A DNA stretch of 64,000 nt from NCBI RefSeq assembly GCF_000204415.1, contig NC_015416.1, forward strand, positions 868,001-932,000. Direction: 5' to 3'. Source of the DNA: Methanothrix soehngenii GP6. GTDB taxonomy: Archaea > Halobacteriota > Methanosarcinia > Methanotrichales > Methanotrichaceae. Each line of letters begins with the position of its first letter. Within the stretch, counting starts at the first letter, position 1. The translations under genes were made by a program, and so were the position numbers. This document shows positions 18,801 through 27,100 of this stretch, in pieces. Below the pieces are notes generated by a model that searched no databases, had not been told where the DNA came from, and worked only from the letters and a program-made list of their open reading frames with translations.

Positions 18801-21800
18801 GCTACCGTCGCGGGATAGCTGAATGGCCACTCCAGCCCTGCCCGGCTCGCCCTCATCCTTGACGCCGTTGCCGTTGCTGTCCAGGAAGCTGGTTCCTGAT
18901 ATGGCAAAGGAGCCGTGGTTGCCGAAGTTTATGTCTGCTACATCCCCATCCGTCAGCTCCACGGTGTAGGAGCCTTCAGGAGGTGCAGTCCTGGTCCAGC
19001 CAGCCTGCTCGACCTCGGATACGGTGTAGCTTCCGGGGGATAGCTCTGCGAACTTATAGGATCCGTCCTTTTCCGTGGTGGCAGTGCTGATCAAACTGCC
19101 GTCTCTAGAGAGCTCAATCGTCCAGCCCTCCATTCCCGGCTCGCCGTCGAAGGCACCGTTGCCGTTCAGGTCGTTGAACTTCCTGCCGGAGATGGTGTAC
19201 TGGACGAGCTTGTTGACGAAGTCCAGGCCTTCAACGTCTCCTTCGGAGAGATCGACGTTATGAGATCCGCCTTCGGGAATTGCTGCTACCCAGCCAGATG
19301 GCAGAGTCTCGCTGATGGTGTAGCTTCCAGCATCAAGATCCTGGAAACTATAGGTTCCATCCTCTCGGGTTAAGACGCTAACCTGGCTTTGATCCGGTTT
19401 GGTTATCTGTACCGTCCAGCCGGATAAGGCCTCGCCGCTGTCAGACACGCCATTTCCGTTCTTGTCCTCATATACCAGGCCCGAGATGTTCATCTTCGGC
19501 TCGGCGAGGGTGAAGTAGCCGGAGTACTCGGAGTCAAAGCCGTCTTCGCCAGAGTGCTGTCCATCTCTAACCTGAACTTTAACCTGATTCTCTCCCCGAT
19601 CTATTGAGGATGTCACCCAGGCCCAGGTATCATCTGAAATCCATTCTGTCTTTGGCTCCCAGGCTCCATTTGTTGCCGGTCCATTGAGGAAGAACCGGAA
19701 GAGCAACGGATCCATGTCCACGTCAGTGGCATTGGCGGTCCAGGTTACAGTCACCCCTGGCTTCTGGGGGCTTATGATATCCGGAATCAGAGAGTTCAGC
19801 ACAGGGGTCTGATTCTCCACAACAGGAGCTACGACCTCTGCATCCTCTTCAGATACCTCTTCGGTCAGGTTCTCGGTGATGTTCTCCGGTGCAATGGGAG
19901 TGGTGATGTTCTCAGTCACTGGAGGGGCCAGAGTATCCTCTGGGATCTCCACCACTTCAGTCACATTCTCCGCCTCAGCGGTCATATTGGCCTGAGCGGT
20001 GGCATTCTCTTCATCTGTGATATTGGCGGGAGCTGTCACATTGACCTGGTCAGTGACATTTGTCTCAGCTGGAGCGATCTCCTCCGCAGGTTCCTCTGCA
20101 AAGGGAGCTTCTTCATCGAGCGGCATTATGACGAACTCGGAGCTTCTATTTCCGCTCTCGCCCTCCGGCCCCTCATGCTGATCGTCCCTGGCCTGGGCTG
20201 TGATCAGGAATGATCCGGCCTCAGATGCAGTCCAGATGAACTTGTTTTCTGCCTGCCAGTCGGTGACTGCAGTCTCGTTGACCAGGAAGCGATAAGATAT
20301 GGGATCATCTTCCGGATCGCTGGCAACTGCTGTCCAGTTGACACTGCTTCCCAGAACCTGGGGGCTTCCCAGATCGGCTGAAAGCTCTGTGATGCTTGGT
20401 GATTCATTCGGCTCAGCAGCGGCCTCTTCGACCGGTTCTGCTTCTGCGACCTCCTCAACAGCTTCTTCTGCCAGAGGCATTGTTATGGCGAACTCAGAGC
20501 TTCTGTTTCCGCTCTCGCCTTCGGGTCCATCGTGCTGATCGTCTTTGACCTGCACGGTGACCAATGCCGTTCCGGCCCCTGTTGCCGTCCAGGCGAACAG
20601 ATTCTCAGACTGCCAGTCGGTGACTGGAGTATCGTTGACCAGGAAGCGGTAGGATATGGTATCATTTTCCGCATCGCTGGCCGTTGCCGTCCAGTTGACA
20701 CTGCTTCCCAGGACCTGGGGGCTCTCCAAATCTGGAGCCAGGCTTATAATGCTCGGAGACTCATTGAGCTCGACGGGCAGGATCTCCTCTTCTGCCTCCT
20801 CAGCTGCTGGCTCAGGAGCGGTTATGACAAATTCGGTGCTTATGCTTCCGGTTTCAGCTGCAGGCTCATCGTGCTGATCGTCTTTGACCTGCACGGTGAT
20901 CAATGCCGTTCCGGCCTCTGTTGCCGTCCAGGGGAACAGATTCTCGGGTTGCCAGTCGGTGACTGGGGTATCGTTGACCAGGAAGCGGTAGGATATGGTA
21001 TCATTTTCCGCATCGCTGGCCGTTGCTGTCCAATTGATCCTGCTTCCCAGAAGCTGTGGGCTTGCCAGATCAGCGGCCAGATCCATTAGCTCTGGCGGAT
21101 TGTTTGGAGCAGCCTCAACCACGAATTCCGCTGTCCTGGAGCTATCTCCTTCCGGATTGTGGTTGTTGTCCCGAGCCCTGACCTCGATGGTATGGGAGCC
21201 GATCTCCTGCTCGGTTGTCGTCCAGGTCCAGCTCGGGCTGGAGGTGAACTCAGTCTGAGCCACGTCATCCAAGAGGAACATGAACTCCAATGTATCATTT
21301 TCCGGATCGGATGCCGCCGCAGTGAATGTTACTGCTGTCCCGGCTATCTGGGGGCTGGCTAGATCTGAAGCCAGATCAAATACCTCAGGCGGATTGTTTG
21401 GAGCAGCCTCAACCACGAATTCCGCTGTCTGGGAGCTATCTCCTTCCGGATTGTGGTTGTTGTCTCTCGCCCGAACCTCGATGGTATGGGAGCCGATATC
21501 CTGCTCGGTTGTCGTCCAGGTCCAGCTGGGATTATTAATGAAATCCGTGCGAGCCTGGCCATCAACCAGGAACATGAACTCCAATGGATCGTTCTCGGGA
21601 TCGGATGCTGCCGCAGTGAATGTTACTGCTGCTCCGGCTATCTGGGGGCTGGCTAGATCTGAAGCCAGATCAAATACCTCAGGCGGATTGTTGGGAACCG
21701 CCTCAACCACGAATTCCGCTGTCTGGGAGCTATCTCCTTCTGGATTGTGGTTGTTGTCCCGAGCCCTGACCTCGATGGTATGGGAGCCAATATCCTGCTC

Positions 21801-24800
21801 GGTTGTTGTCCAGGTCCAGCTCGGGATGGAGGTGAACTCAGTCTGAGCCACGTCATCCAAGAGGAACATGAACTCCAATGTATCATTTTCCGGATCGGAT
21901 GCGGCCGCAGTGAAGGTCACTGCTGCGCCAGCAATTTGGGGGCTGGCTAGATCTGAAGCCAGATCAACTACCTCTGGTGGATTGTTGGGAACTGCTTCAA
22001 CGACAAACTCCGCTGTCTTGGAGCTATCTCCTTCTGGATTGTGGTTGTTATCTCTCGCTCGAACCTCTATAATGTGCGATCCAATGCTCTCAGTGGTGGT
22101 TGTCCAAGTCCAGCTCGGGCTGGAGATGAACTCGGTCTGAGCCACGCCATCCAAGAGGAACATGAACTCCAATGGATCGTTCTCTGGATCGGATGCCGCC
22201 GCAGTGAATGTCACTGCTGCGCCAGCAATTTGGGGACTGGCCAGATCTGAAGCCAGATCAACTACCTCAGGCGGGTTGTTGGGAACTGCTTCAACGACAA
22301 ACTCCGCTGTCTTGGAGCTATCTCCTTCTGGATTGTGGTTGTTGTCTCTCGCTCGAACCTCTATAATGTGCGATCCAATGCTCTCAGTGGTGGTTGTCCA
22401 GGTCCAGCTCGGGCTGGAGATGAACTCGGTCTGAGCCACGCCGTCCAAAAGGAACATGAACTCCAATGGATCGTTCTCAGGATCAGATGCGTCTGCAGTG
22501 AAGGTCACTGCTGCGCCAGCAATTTGGGGACTGGCCAGATCTGAAGCCAGATCAACTACCTCTGGTGGATTGTTGGGAACTGCTTCAACGACAAACTCCG
22601 CTGTCTTGGAGCTATCTCCTTCTGGATTGTGGTTGTTGTCTCTCGCTCGAACCTCTATAATGTGCGATCCAATGCTCTCAGTGGTGGTTGTCCAGGTCCA
22701 GCTCGGGCTGGAGATGAACTCGGTCTGAGCCACGCCGTCCAAAAGGAACATGAACTCCAATGGATCGTTCTCAGGATCAGATGCGGCTGCAGTGAAGGTC
22801 ACTGCTGCGCCAGCAATTTGGGGGCTGGCCAGATCTGAAGCCAGATCAACTACCTCTGGTGGATTGTTGGGAACTGCTTCAACGACAAACTCCGCTGTCT
22901 TGGAGCTATCTCCTTCTGGATTGTGGTTGTTGTCTCTCGCTCGAACCTCTATAATGTGCGATCCAATGCTCTCAGTGGTGGTTGTCCAGGTCCAGCTCGG
23001 GCTGGAGATGAACTCGGTCTGAGCCACGCCGTCCAAAAGGAACATGAACTCCAATGGATCGTTCTCCGGATCGGATGCGGCTGCGGTGAATGTCACTGCT
23101 GTCCCGGCTATCTGGGGGCTGGCTAGATCGGCAACCAGATCCACTAACTCTGGCGGGTTGTTGGGAACTGCTTCAACGACAAAATCCATCGTCCTTGAGC
23201 TGTCGCCCTCAGGGTTGTGGTTGTTGTCCCGGGCCCGAACCTCGATGGAATGGGAGCCGATATCCTGCTCGGTTGTCGTCCAGGTCCAGCTGGGATTATT
23301 AATGAAATCCGTGCGAGCCTGGCCGTCAACCAGGAACATGAACTCCAATGGATCGTTCTCTGGATCGGATGCCGCTGCAGTGAATGTCACTGCTGCGCCA
23401 GCTATTTGGGGGCTGGCTAGATCGGCAACCAGATCCACTAACTCTGGCGGGTTGTTGGGAACTGCTTCAACGACAAAATCCATCGTCCTTGAGCTGTCGC
23501 CCTCAGGGTTGTGGTTGTTGTCCCGGGCCCGAACCTCGATGGAATGGGAGCCGATATCCTGCTCGGTTGTCGTCCAGGTCCAGCTGGGATTATTAATGAA
23601 ATCCGTGCGAGCCTGGCCATCAACCAGGAACATGAACTCCAATGGATCGTTCTCTGGATCGGATGCCGCTGCAGTGAATGTCACTGCTGCGCCAGCTATT
23701 TGGGGGCTGGGCTGATCGGCAGAGAGATCGACCATCTGGGGTGGATTGTTTGGCACCGGCTCAATGGCAAACTGAGTCGCCTGAGAGCTGTCACCCTGTG
23801 GATTGTGGTTGTTATCTCTGGTCCGTGCCTCGATGGTATGGGAGCCAATATCCTGCTCGGTTGTCGTCCAGGTCCAGCTGGGATTATTAATGAAATCCGT
23901 GCGAGCCTGGCCATCAACCAGGAACATGAACTCCAATGGATCGTTCTCTGGATCGGATGCCGCTGCAGTGAATGTCACTGCTGCGCCAGCTATTTGGGGG
24001 CTGGGCTGATCGGCAGAGAGATCGACCATCTGGGGTGGATTGTTTGGCACCGGCTCAATGGCAAACTGAGTCGCCTGAGAGCTGTCACCCTGTGGATTGT
24101 GGTTGTTGTCCCGGGCCCGAACCTCGATGGAATGGGAGCCGATATCCTGCTCGGTTGTCATCCAGGTCCAGCTGGGATTATTAATGAAATCCGTGCGAGC
24201 CTGGCCGTCAACCAGGAACATGAACTCCAATGGATCGTTCTCCGGATCGGATGCTGCCGCGATGAAGGTCACCGCTGCACCAGCAATCTGGGGACTGGCT
24301 AGATCGGCATTAAGGCTCAGCACTTGAGGAGGCTGATTTACCGGCGCTGCTATCTGCTCAGGGGCCTGCACTATCGGCTGTTCAATCACAGGAGCCTGTT
24401 CCAATTCGGGAACGGCTGCAGGCGCACTGACCTCTGCCGGGACCTGGGGAGCTGTTATTTGATAGTCTATTATCCTCTCATCGAGCTTGAAGTCCCCACT
24501 GGTATGCATTGGATCTCTCACTAAGACTCTGATCTGGTAGTTTCCCGGCTCCAATGCAGCCGTGTTCCATGTCCAGGTGTTCTCATCTATCCATTGCGTC
24601 AATGGGACCCATGTAGCAGAATCCTTTAGCTGGAACATATACGATATTGGATCGTTCTCAGGGTCCTCCGCCCGAACCGTCCATTTTATAGCGGTGCCCA
24701 TAGGCTGGGGGCTGGGCTTGTCTGGCTCGACGCTTCTGATCGATGGCGGTTGATTTGCAATATCTGAAAATGCAGAATCAACCTGCTCAGGGAAACCTAT

Positions 24801-24971
24801 CCCCTCGGGAAATCCCCCAGGCTGTTCCTGCGCATAAGCGAACGCACTCAAGAGCACGCTCACAGACAGGATCATAGCAAGAACAAGAAATTGCTTCTTG
24901 TATCTATGATTCAGCACTTTTTTTAATTTAACATTAACTGTATACTCACTATCCTTATCCCTTTTACGCAT
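15813..24971 (-). CDS. Giant repeat-rich surface protein (Ig-like and SdrD_B-like repeats)
   Basis: About 3052 residues from ATG 24971 (MRKRDKDSEYTVNVKLKKVL); a TTG at 25007 is less likely. A hydrophobic export segment (FLVLAMILSVSVLLSAFAYA, about 27-48) is followed by Ig-like domains of a PKD/cadherin-like kind (N-x-P-P, S-P-Q, D-P-E-N-D-P). There is one divergent copy, eleven near-identical 98-residue copies, three further copies with Glu/Ala-rich linkers, a Thr/Asn/Glu linker and one more copy. Next come six SdrD_B/CNA-B-like domains (ISG-x-x-Y-x-D-x-N-G-N-G) and six C-terminal Ig-like copies. No C-terminal anchor is visible. A role in the sheath, adhesion or cell contact is inferred. Confidence 0.85.
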   Translation of the reverse strand: MRKRDKDSEYTVNVKLKKVLNHRYKKQFLVLAMILSVSVLLSAFAYAQEQPGGFPEGIGFPEQVDSAFSDIANQPPSIRSVEPDKPSPQPMGTAIKWTVRAEDPENDPISYMFQLKDSATWVPLTQWIDENTWTWNTAALEPGNYQIRVLVRDPMHTSGDFKLDERIIDYQITAPQVPAEVSAPAAVPELEQAPVIEQPIVQAPEQIAAPVNQPPQVLSLNADLASPQIAGAAVTFIAAASDPENDPLEFMFLVDGQARTDFINNPSWTWMTTEQDIGSHSIEVRARDNNHNPQGDSSQATQFAIEPVPNNPPQMVDLSADQPSPQIAGAAVTFTAAASDPENDPLEFMFLVDGQARTDFINNPSWTWTTTEQDIGSHTIEARTRDNNHNPQGDSSQATQFAIEPVPNNPPQMVDLSADQPSPQIAGAAVTFTAAASDPENDPLEFMFLVDGQARTDFINNPSWTWTTTEQDIGSHSIEVRARDNNHNPEGDSSRTMDFVVEAVPNNPPELVDLVADLASPQIAGAAVTFTAAASDPENDPLEFMFLVDGQARTDFINNPSWTWTTTEQDIGSHSIEVRARDNNHNPEGDSSRTMDFVVEAVPNNPPELVDLVADLASPQIAGTAVTFTAAASDPENDPLEFMFLLDGVAQTEFISSPSWTWTTTTESIGSHIIEVRARDNNHNPEGDSSKTAEFVVEAVPNNPPEVVDLASDLASPQIAGAAVTFTAAASDPENDPLEFMFLLDGVAQTEFISSPSWTWTTTTESIGSHIIEVRARDNNHNPEGDSSKTAEFVVEAVPNNPPEVVDLASDLASPQIAGAAVTFTADASDPENDPLEFMFLLDGVAQTEFISSPSWTWTTTTESIGSHIIEVRARDNNHNPEGDSSKTAEFVVEAVPNNPPEVVDLASDLASPQIAGAAVTFTAAASDPENDPLEFMFLLDGVAQTEFISSPSWTWTTTTESIGSHIIEVRARDNNHNPEGDSSKTAEFVVEAVPNNPPEVVDLASDLASPQIAGAAVTFTAAASDPENDTLEFMFLLDDVAQTEFTSIPSWTWTTTEQDIGSHTIEVRARDNNHNPEGDSSQTAEFVVEAVPNNPPEVFDLASDLASPQIAGAAVTFTAAASDPENDPLEFMFLVDGQARTDFINNPSWTWTTTEQDIGSHTIEVRARDNNHNPEGDSSQTAEFVVEAAPNNPPEVFDLASDLASPQIAGTAVTFTAAASDPENDTLEFMFLLDDVAQTEFTSSPSWTWTTTEQEIGSHTIEVRARDNNHNPEGDSSRTAEFVVEAAPNNPPELMDLAADLASPQLLGSRINWTATASDAENDTISYRFLVNDTPVTDWQPENLFPWTATEAGTALITVQVKDDQHDEPAAETGSISTEFVITAPEPAAEEAEEEILPVELNESPSIISLAPDLESPQVLGSSVNWTATASDAENDTISYRFLVNDTPVTDWQSENLFAWTATGAGTALVTVQVKDDQHDGPEGESGNRSSEFAITMPLAEEAVEEVAEAEPVEEAAAEPNESPSITELSADLGSPQVLGSSVNWTAVASDPEDDPISYRFLVNETAVTDWQAENKFIWTASEAGSFLITAQARDDQHEGPEGESGNRSSEFVIMPLDEEAPFAEEPAEEIAPAETNVTDQVNVTAPANITDEENATAQANMTAEAENVTEVVEIPEDTLAPPVTENITTPIAPENITENLTEEVSEEDAEVVAPVVENQTPVLNSLIPDIISPQKPGVTVTWTANATDVDMDPLLFRFFLNGPATNGAWEPKTEWISDDTWAWVTSSIDRGENQVKVQVRDGQHSGEDGFDSEYSGYFTLAEPKMNISGLVYEDKNGNGVSDSGEALSGWTVQITKPDQSQVSVLTREDGTYSFQDLDAGSYTISETLPSGWVAAIPEGGSHNVDLSEGDVEGLDFVNKLVQYTISGRKFNDLNGNGAFDGEPGMEGWTIELSRDGSLISTATTEKDGSYKFAELSPGSYTVSEVEQAGWTRTAPPEGSYTVELTDGDVADINFGNHGSFAISGTSFLDSNGNGVKDEGEPGRAGVAIQLSRDGSVINATTTLEDGSYAFRNLSPGTYSISQVAAEGINQIAPEGPWTVELKDADVADKDFANSGGLSISGQKYYDINGNGLQDEDEPGIPGGEVSLVENGKVVANTTTDENGLYSFENVLPGTYTINDPVPTGMVLTTSSTVTVTIKTVVVTNVNFGIRGSNSISGMKYEDLNSDSTKNPGEKGLSGWEMVLTGSTWFGKPLPTLTATTDNNGNYKFERLLPGTYKVSETSRTGWTQTAPAGGSHSIVFDVRTPPREAKDNDFGNRLAAQSISGVKYNDINGNGVRDPGEPGMGGWKINLEPAGGGVIKVATTEADGSYSFTDVASGTYTVREIHQPGWDQKAPASGTYTVTLDSSTTSVSGKDFGNWNPLPANPSLIPDKSSPQRSGTPIIWTARADDLDPLQYRFLVRGPGINLDTGYSSRSVWTWNTLGYPAGKYEVEVWIRDGQHSGPGGYDVKKTVSFSLTGGNLPPSVQVLYTDRPEPQYAGSWIKWTAIASDPDRDPLQYRFFLRGPATRGFWVDMTGWGKSNQWIWRTTPADVGYSEVLVAVRDGKHAGPAGSDDYQVGRFFIMNVNLPPVITGLGTNLPSAQPVGATIRWAATASDPEGNPLFFRYWMRGPSTGGLWRMVRDWSTDPTWTWPTTPADAGTSEIKVQVRDGLHSSPAGWDDDAGALFTVRRQNLPPTLISLGSDKPSSQKAGTPVTWTAIATDPDMEPLLYRFWLKGPSTGNSWKIVQDWSYKNQWTWASLPSDGGAYTVYVYVRDGWHNPETGYDSAVGAPFILAPNQPPVLTALKSDRLSPQGAGTPVKWTAAAIDADKDPIYYRFWLKGPSTGNVWQIAQDWSLANQWTWSSMPNDGGAYTVYVYARDGWHYPDTGYDSALGSSYQLISNQPPVLTALKSDRPSPQGAGTPVKWTATASDADKDPLYYQFWLKGPSTGNVWRIVQSWSAKNQWTWSSAPTDAGNYRVYVYVRDGKHAPANAYDSAMGQGYMLQDMVRR
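21105..24338 (-). repeat. Tandem array of eleven 294-bp units inside the surface-protein gene
   Basis: Measured from the codon for the first Asn of N-Q/N-P-P in unit one (24338) to the same codon after the array (21104), the span is 3234 bp, exactly 11 x 294. Neighbouring units are nearly identical over long stretches, especially units 5-8. Units alternate between two sub-types, one with VDGQARTDFINNPSW and one with LDGVAQTEFISSPSW. The preserved reading frame and near identity point to recent tandem duplication and gene conversion. Confidence 0.9.
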
Positions 24972-25252
24972 ATCCTCACTCTCCTCTCCTATCCCACTTC
25001 CTTCCAACGGCCTTCATGGCCGAGAACTATCATCCGATTTATCATTTCATCAACCATCTGATCCCTATCTGGACCCCTATTCTGATTCTTGCTCTGCATT
25101 CCATCTAATGGCTCATTTGATATCTCACAGATCTTCCATCAGGAGATTATGAACTTATTTTTCACATAGAGGCTCTATCAAGATCTCTTCGGGGATCAAT
25201 CTCATGTGAAACCTCTGTGATTCCCGTATAGATCTAGAGCAGATGGATGATT

Positions 25253-25759
25253 TCAAGCAAAGGGGTGCTTCGCAGTGCTCTTCGCGGCCAGAATATCCCC
25301 TGGCTTTGGCTCTCTATTCGCTGCGCGTTCTATGGCAATCTTCGTGGCCTGATAATTATATTCATAAACCTTATCTTTATCTTTTGCATCCCACTCCACA
25401 AATACAGACACTATTATAAAAAGATCGTCCGCCAACTCCTCGGGCAGTACTCCCGACTCGACGCAATCCATCACAGCTCGTGCCACTGCTGCCTGCACAG
25501 GGCCAAAGACCATTATTGCCTGCTGGGCATTCTTTATGGTGACCTTGTTGACCATCAGGGTCGAGGGCTTAACCGGCAGATTGGGGGCAAGGACGGCCAA
25601 CAATGGCGTATGGCCCCGGGATGGCGATGCAAGTGCCCTCACAAATGCCTTTTCCACCGGGCTATCCCTTGGTCCCATAACCAGATCTATATGCGCTACC
25701 TCGGGCCCCTCTCCGACCAGTGCTTCACCAACAAGTACCCTCTGAAAAGATTGCGACAT
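25253..25759 (-). CDS. fae: Formaldehyde-activating enzyme
   Basis: 168 residues from ATG 25759 (MSQSFQRVLVGEALVGEGPE). The Fae hallmark GEALVGEG-x-E-V-A-H-I-D-L with its active-site His is present. HTPLLAVLAPNLPVKPSTLM, the KVTIKN strand, a GPVQAAVA helix and VYEYNYQATKIAIERA follow. Fae condenses formaldehyde with tetrahydromethanopterin or tetrahydrosarcinapterin to methylene-H4MPT. It is a stand-alone Fae, not the Fae-Hps fusion known in several methanogens. A TATA-like AATTTATATG about 27 nt upstream suggests a leaderless or near-leaderless message. It is divergent from guaA. Confidence 0.93.
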   Translation of the reverse strand: MSQSFQRVLVGEALVGEGPEVAHIDLVMGPRDSPVEKAFVRALASPSRGHTPLLAVLAPNLPVKPSTLMVNKVTIKNAQQAIMVFGPVQAAVARAVMDCVESGVLPEELADDLFIIVSVFVEWDAKDKDKVYEYNYQATKIAIERAANREPKPGDILAAKSTAKHPFA

Positions 25760-25849
25760 AACCAACCTTTTGGTCTTTTTCATATAAATTTGTAATCTAA
25801 GCAGTGGGCCAAAAATTATATCATCATAATGCAATGCATTGTTGCATTA
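25760..25849. promoter_or_regulatory. Divergent fae/guaA promoter region with palindrome
   Basis: For fae, CATATAAATT (25781-25790) read on the minus strand is a TATA box about 27 nt from the ATG. For guaA, AAAAATTATA (25811-25820) is a TATA box about 33 nt before the ATG at 25850. Between that TATA and the guaA start lies CAATGCATTG (25832-25841), a perfect 10-bp palindrome nested in AATGCAA...TTGCATT (25828-25834 and 25842-25848). It would overlap the transcription start, a classic place for a repressor site. Confidence 0.5.
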
Positions 25850-26395
25850 ATGCGAGTGATCGTAATCAACAACTATGGACAGTTCAATCACCTCATCAGG
25901 CGCAGCATACGGGATAAGGTGGACTGTGACCTCGCCTCCAACCAGACGCCACCAGAAGATATCGATGCCGACGGCTTGATACTTGGAGGAGGACCATCCT
26001 TGGATCGCGTCGGAAACTGTCGCGATTATCTTTTGAAGCTTGACATTCCCATCCTGGGGATATGCCTGGGCATGCAGATCATGGGCACCACCTTTGGTGG
26101 TCAGGTTACGGCAGGAAGCATTGGAGGCTATGCCCAGGTGGATGTGGAGCTGATCGATGAAGACGACATCCTGAAAGGCTTTCCGGCAAAGTTCAAAACC
26201 TGGGCATCTCATGCCGACCAGGTGTCACTGCTTCCTTCTCAGTTCCAGAGGCTCGCCACCTCCAGGATCTGTGATATCGAGGCCATGAAGCATCGCAATA
26301 GGCCTCTGTATGGAGTGCAGTGGCATCCAGAGGTGGTGCACACTGAGCATGGTGAAGAGCTTCTGGATAATTTTATAAACATATGCAAAAAATGA
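25850..26395 (+). CDS. guaAA: GMP synthase, glutaminase subunit A
   Basis: 181 residues from ATG 25850 (MRVIVINNYGQFNHLIRRSI). It is a class I glutamine amidotransferase with the nucleophile Cys in PILGICLGMQIMG (about residue 72) and the His-x-Glu pair in YGVQWHPEVVHTEHGEEL (about 160). In archaea GMP synthase is split into this glutaminase and a separate ATP-pyrophosphatase subunit. The short single-domain length fits the archaeal subunit. It supplies ammonia for converting XMP to GMP. The partner subunit is not in the window. Confidence 0.93.
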   Translation: MRVIVINNYGQFNHLIRRSIRDKVDCDLASNQTPPEDIDADGLILGGGPSLDRVGNCRDYLLKLDIPILGICLGMQIMGTTFGGQVTAGSIGGYAQVDVELIDEDDILKGFPAKFKTWASHADQVSLLPSQFQRLATSRICDIEAMKHRNRPLYGVQWHPEVVHTEHGEELLDNFINICKK

Positions 26396-26479
26396 TTCCG
26401 ACGGAGTCCCGGGGGGATGACTGCACGCCCAGAACCGTTTCTTAAGTGACGGGACGTCCAATATGGATGTGTGATCTTC

Positions 26480-27100
26480 ATGCCCGATAAGAATCTTTTG
26501 TTAGCAGATCTTGAGCAATCATACGCAGCAGCTAGGCGCCTCTCGGCCCGGTCCCTGGCCGGCCAGATCGAGAGGATCGGATTTCAGTGCCTGGGCTGCG
26601 GCCAATGCTGCCGGGGCGATGATAACAGCGTGGTTGTCTTTCCCTTTGAGGTAAGGCGAATCATGGCGAAGAGGGAGCTGGATTGGCTGGAGGTAGCCCA
26701 GCCGCCGGAAGAGGGTGAATGGGACAACAACGGCAACTTCCATACCCTGGAGTGGAGGCTCAAAAAAGAGGGATTGCGCTGCCGGTTTTATGATGAGGGG
26801 CAATGCACTATCTATGGCCAGCGCCCCCTTCTCTGCCGCACCTATCCATTCTACCTGGTGGAGGGCGAGCTACGCTGCTCGGAATGCCCCGGCCTGGGGA
26901 TGAGAATAAATGAGGATGCTGCCCAAGAGATCGCCGGGCAGCTCATCTTGCGCCATATCACTGAGATTGTGGAGGCAATAGCGCTCACCAAAAAATACCA
27001 GGACTTCCAGCGGGGCGGGTACAAAGAGGGCAACTGCTGCATCATACATGATAGCGAGGGAGAGCACAAAATCCCCCTTTTCACTGCACCGCGCTCTTAA
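26480..27100 (+). CDS. YkgJ-family CxxCxxCC metal-binding protein
   Basis: 206 residues from ATG 26480 (MPDKNLLLADLEQSYAAARR), with a GTG at 26471 as the alternative. The signature CLGCGQCCRG (about residue 39) is followed by CRFYDEGQCTIYGQRPLLC and RTYPF. These are the conserved Cys residues of the UPF0153/YkgJ family, thought to bind Zn or an Fe-S cluster. The function is unknown. Two extra Cys (CSECPG) and CC near the end add ligands. Its last 20 nt overlap the 3' end of dnaJ on the other strand. A second family member lies downstream of mtrH. Confidence 0.85.
   Translation: MPDKNLLLADLEQSYAAARRLSARSLAGQIERIGFQCLGCGQCCRGDDNSVVVFPFEVRRIMAKRELDWLEVAQPPEEGEWDNNGNFHTLEWRLKKEGLRCRFYDEGQCTIYGQRPLLCRTYPFYLVEGELRCSECPGLGMRINEDAAQEIAGQLILRHITEIVEAIALTKKYQDFQRGGYKEGNCCIIHDSEGEHKIPLFTAPRS

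Noticed and set aside
20000-24300. Repeated plus-strand frames of 67-263 codons
   Set aside because: They recur every 294 bp because they mirror the repeat array of the surface-protein gene on the other strand.
21105-24338. Regularly spaced repeats as a CRISPR array
   Set aside because: The 294-bp units are contiguous coding repeats without spacers and keep one open frame; no cas genes are present.
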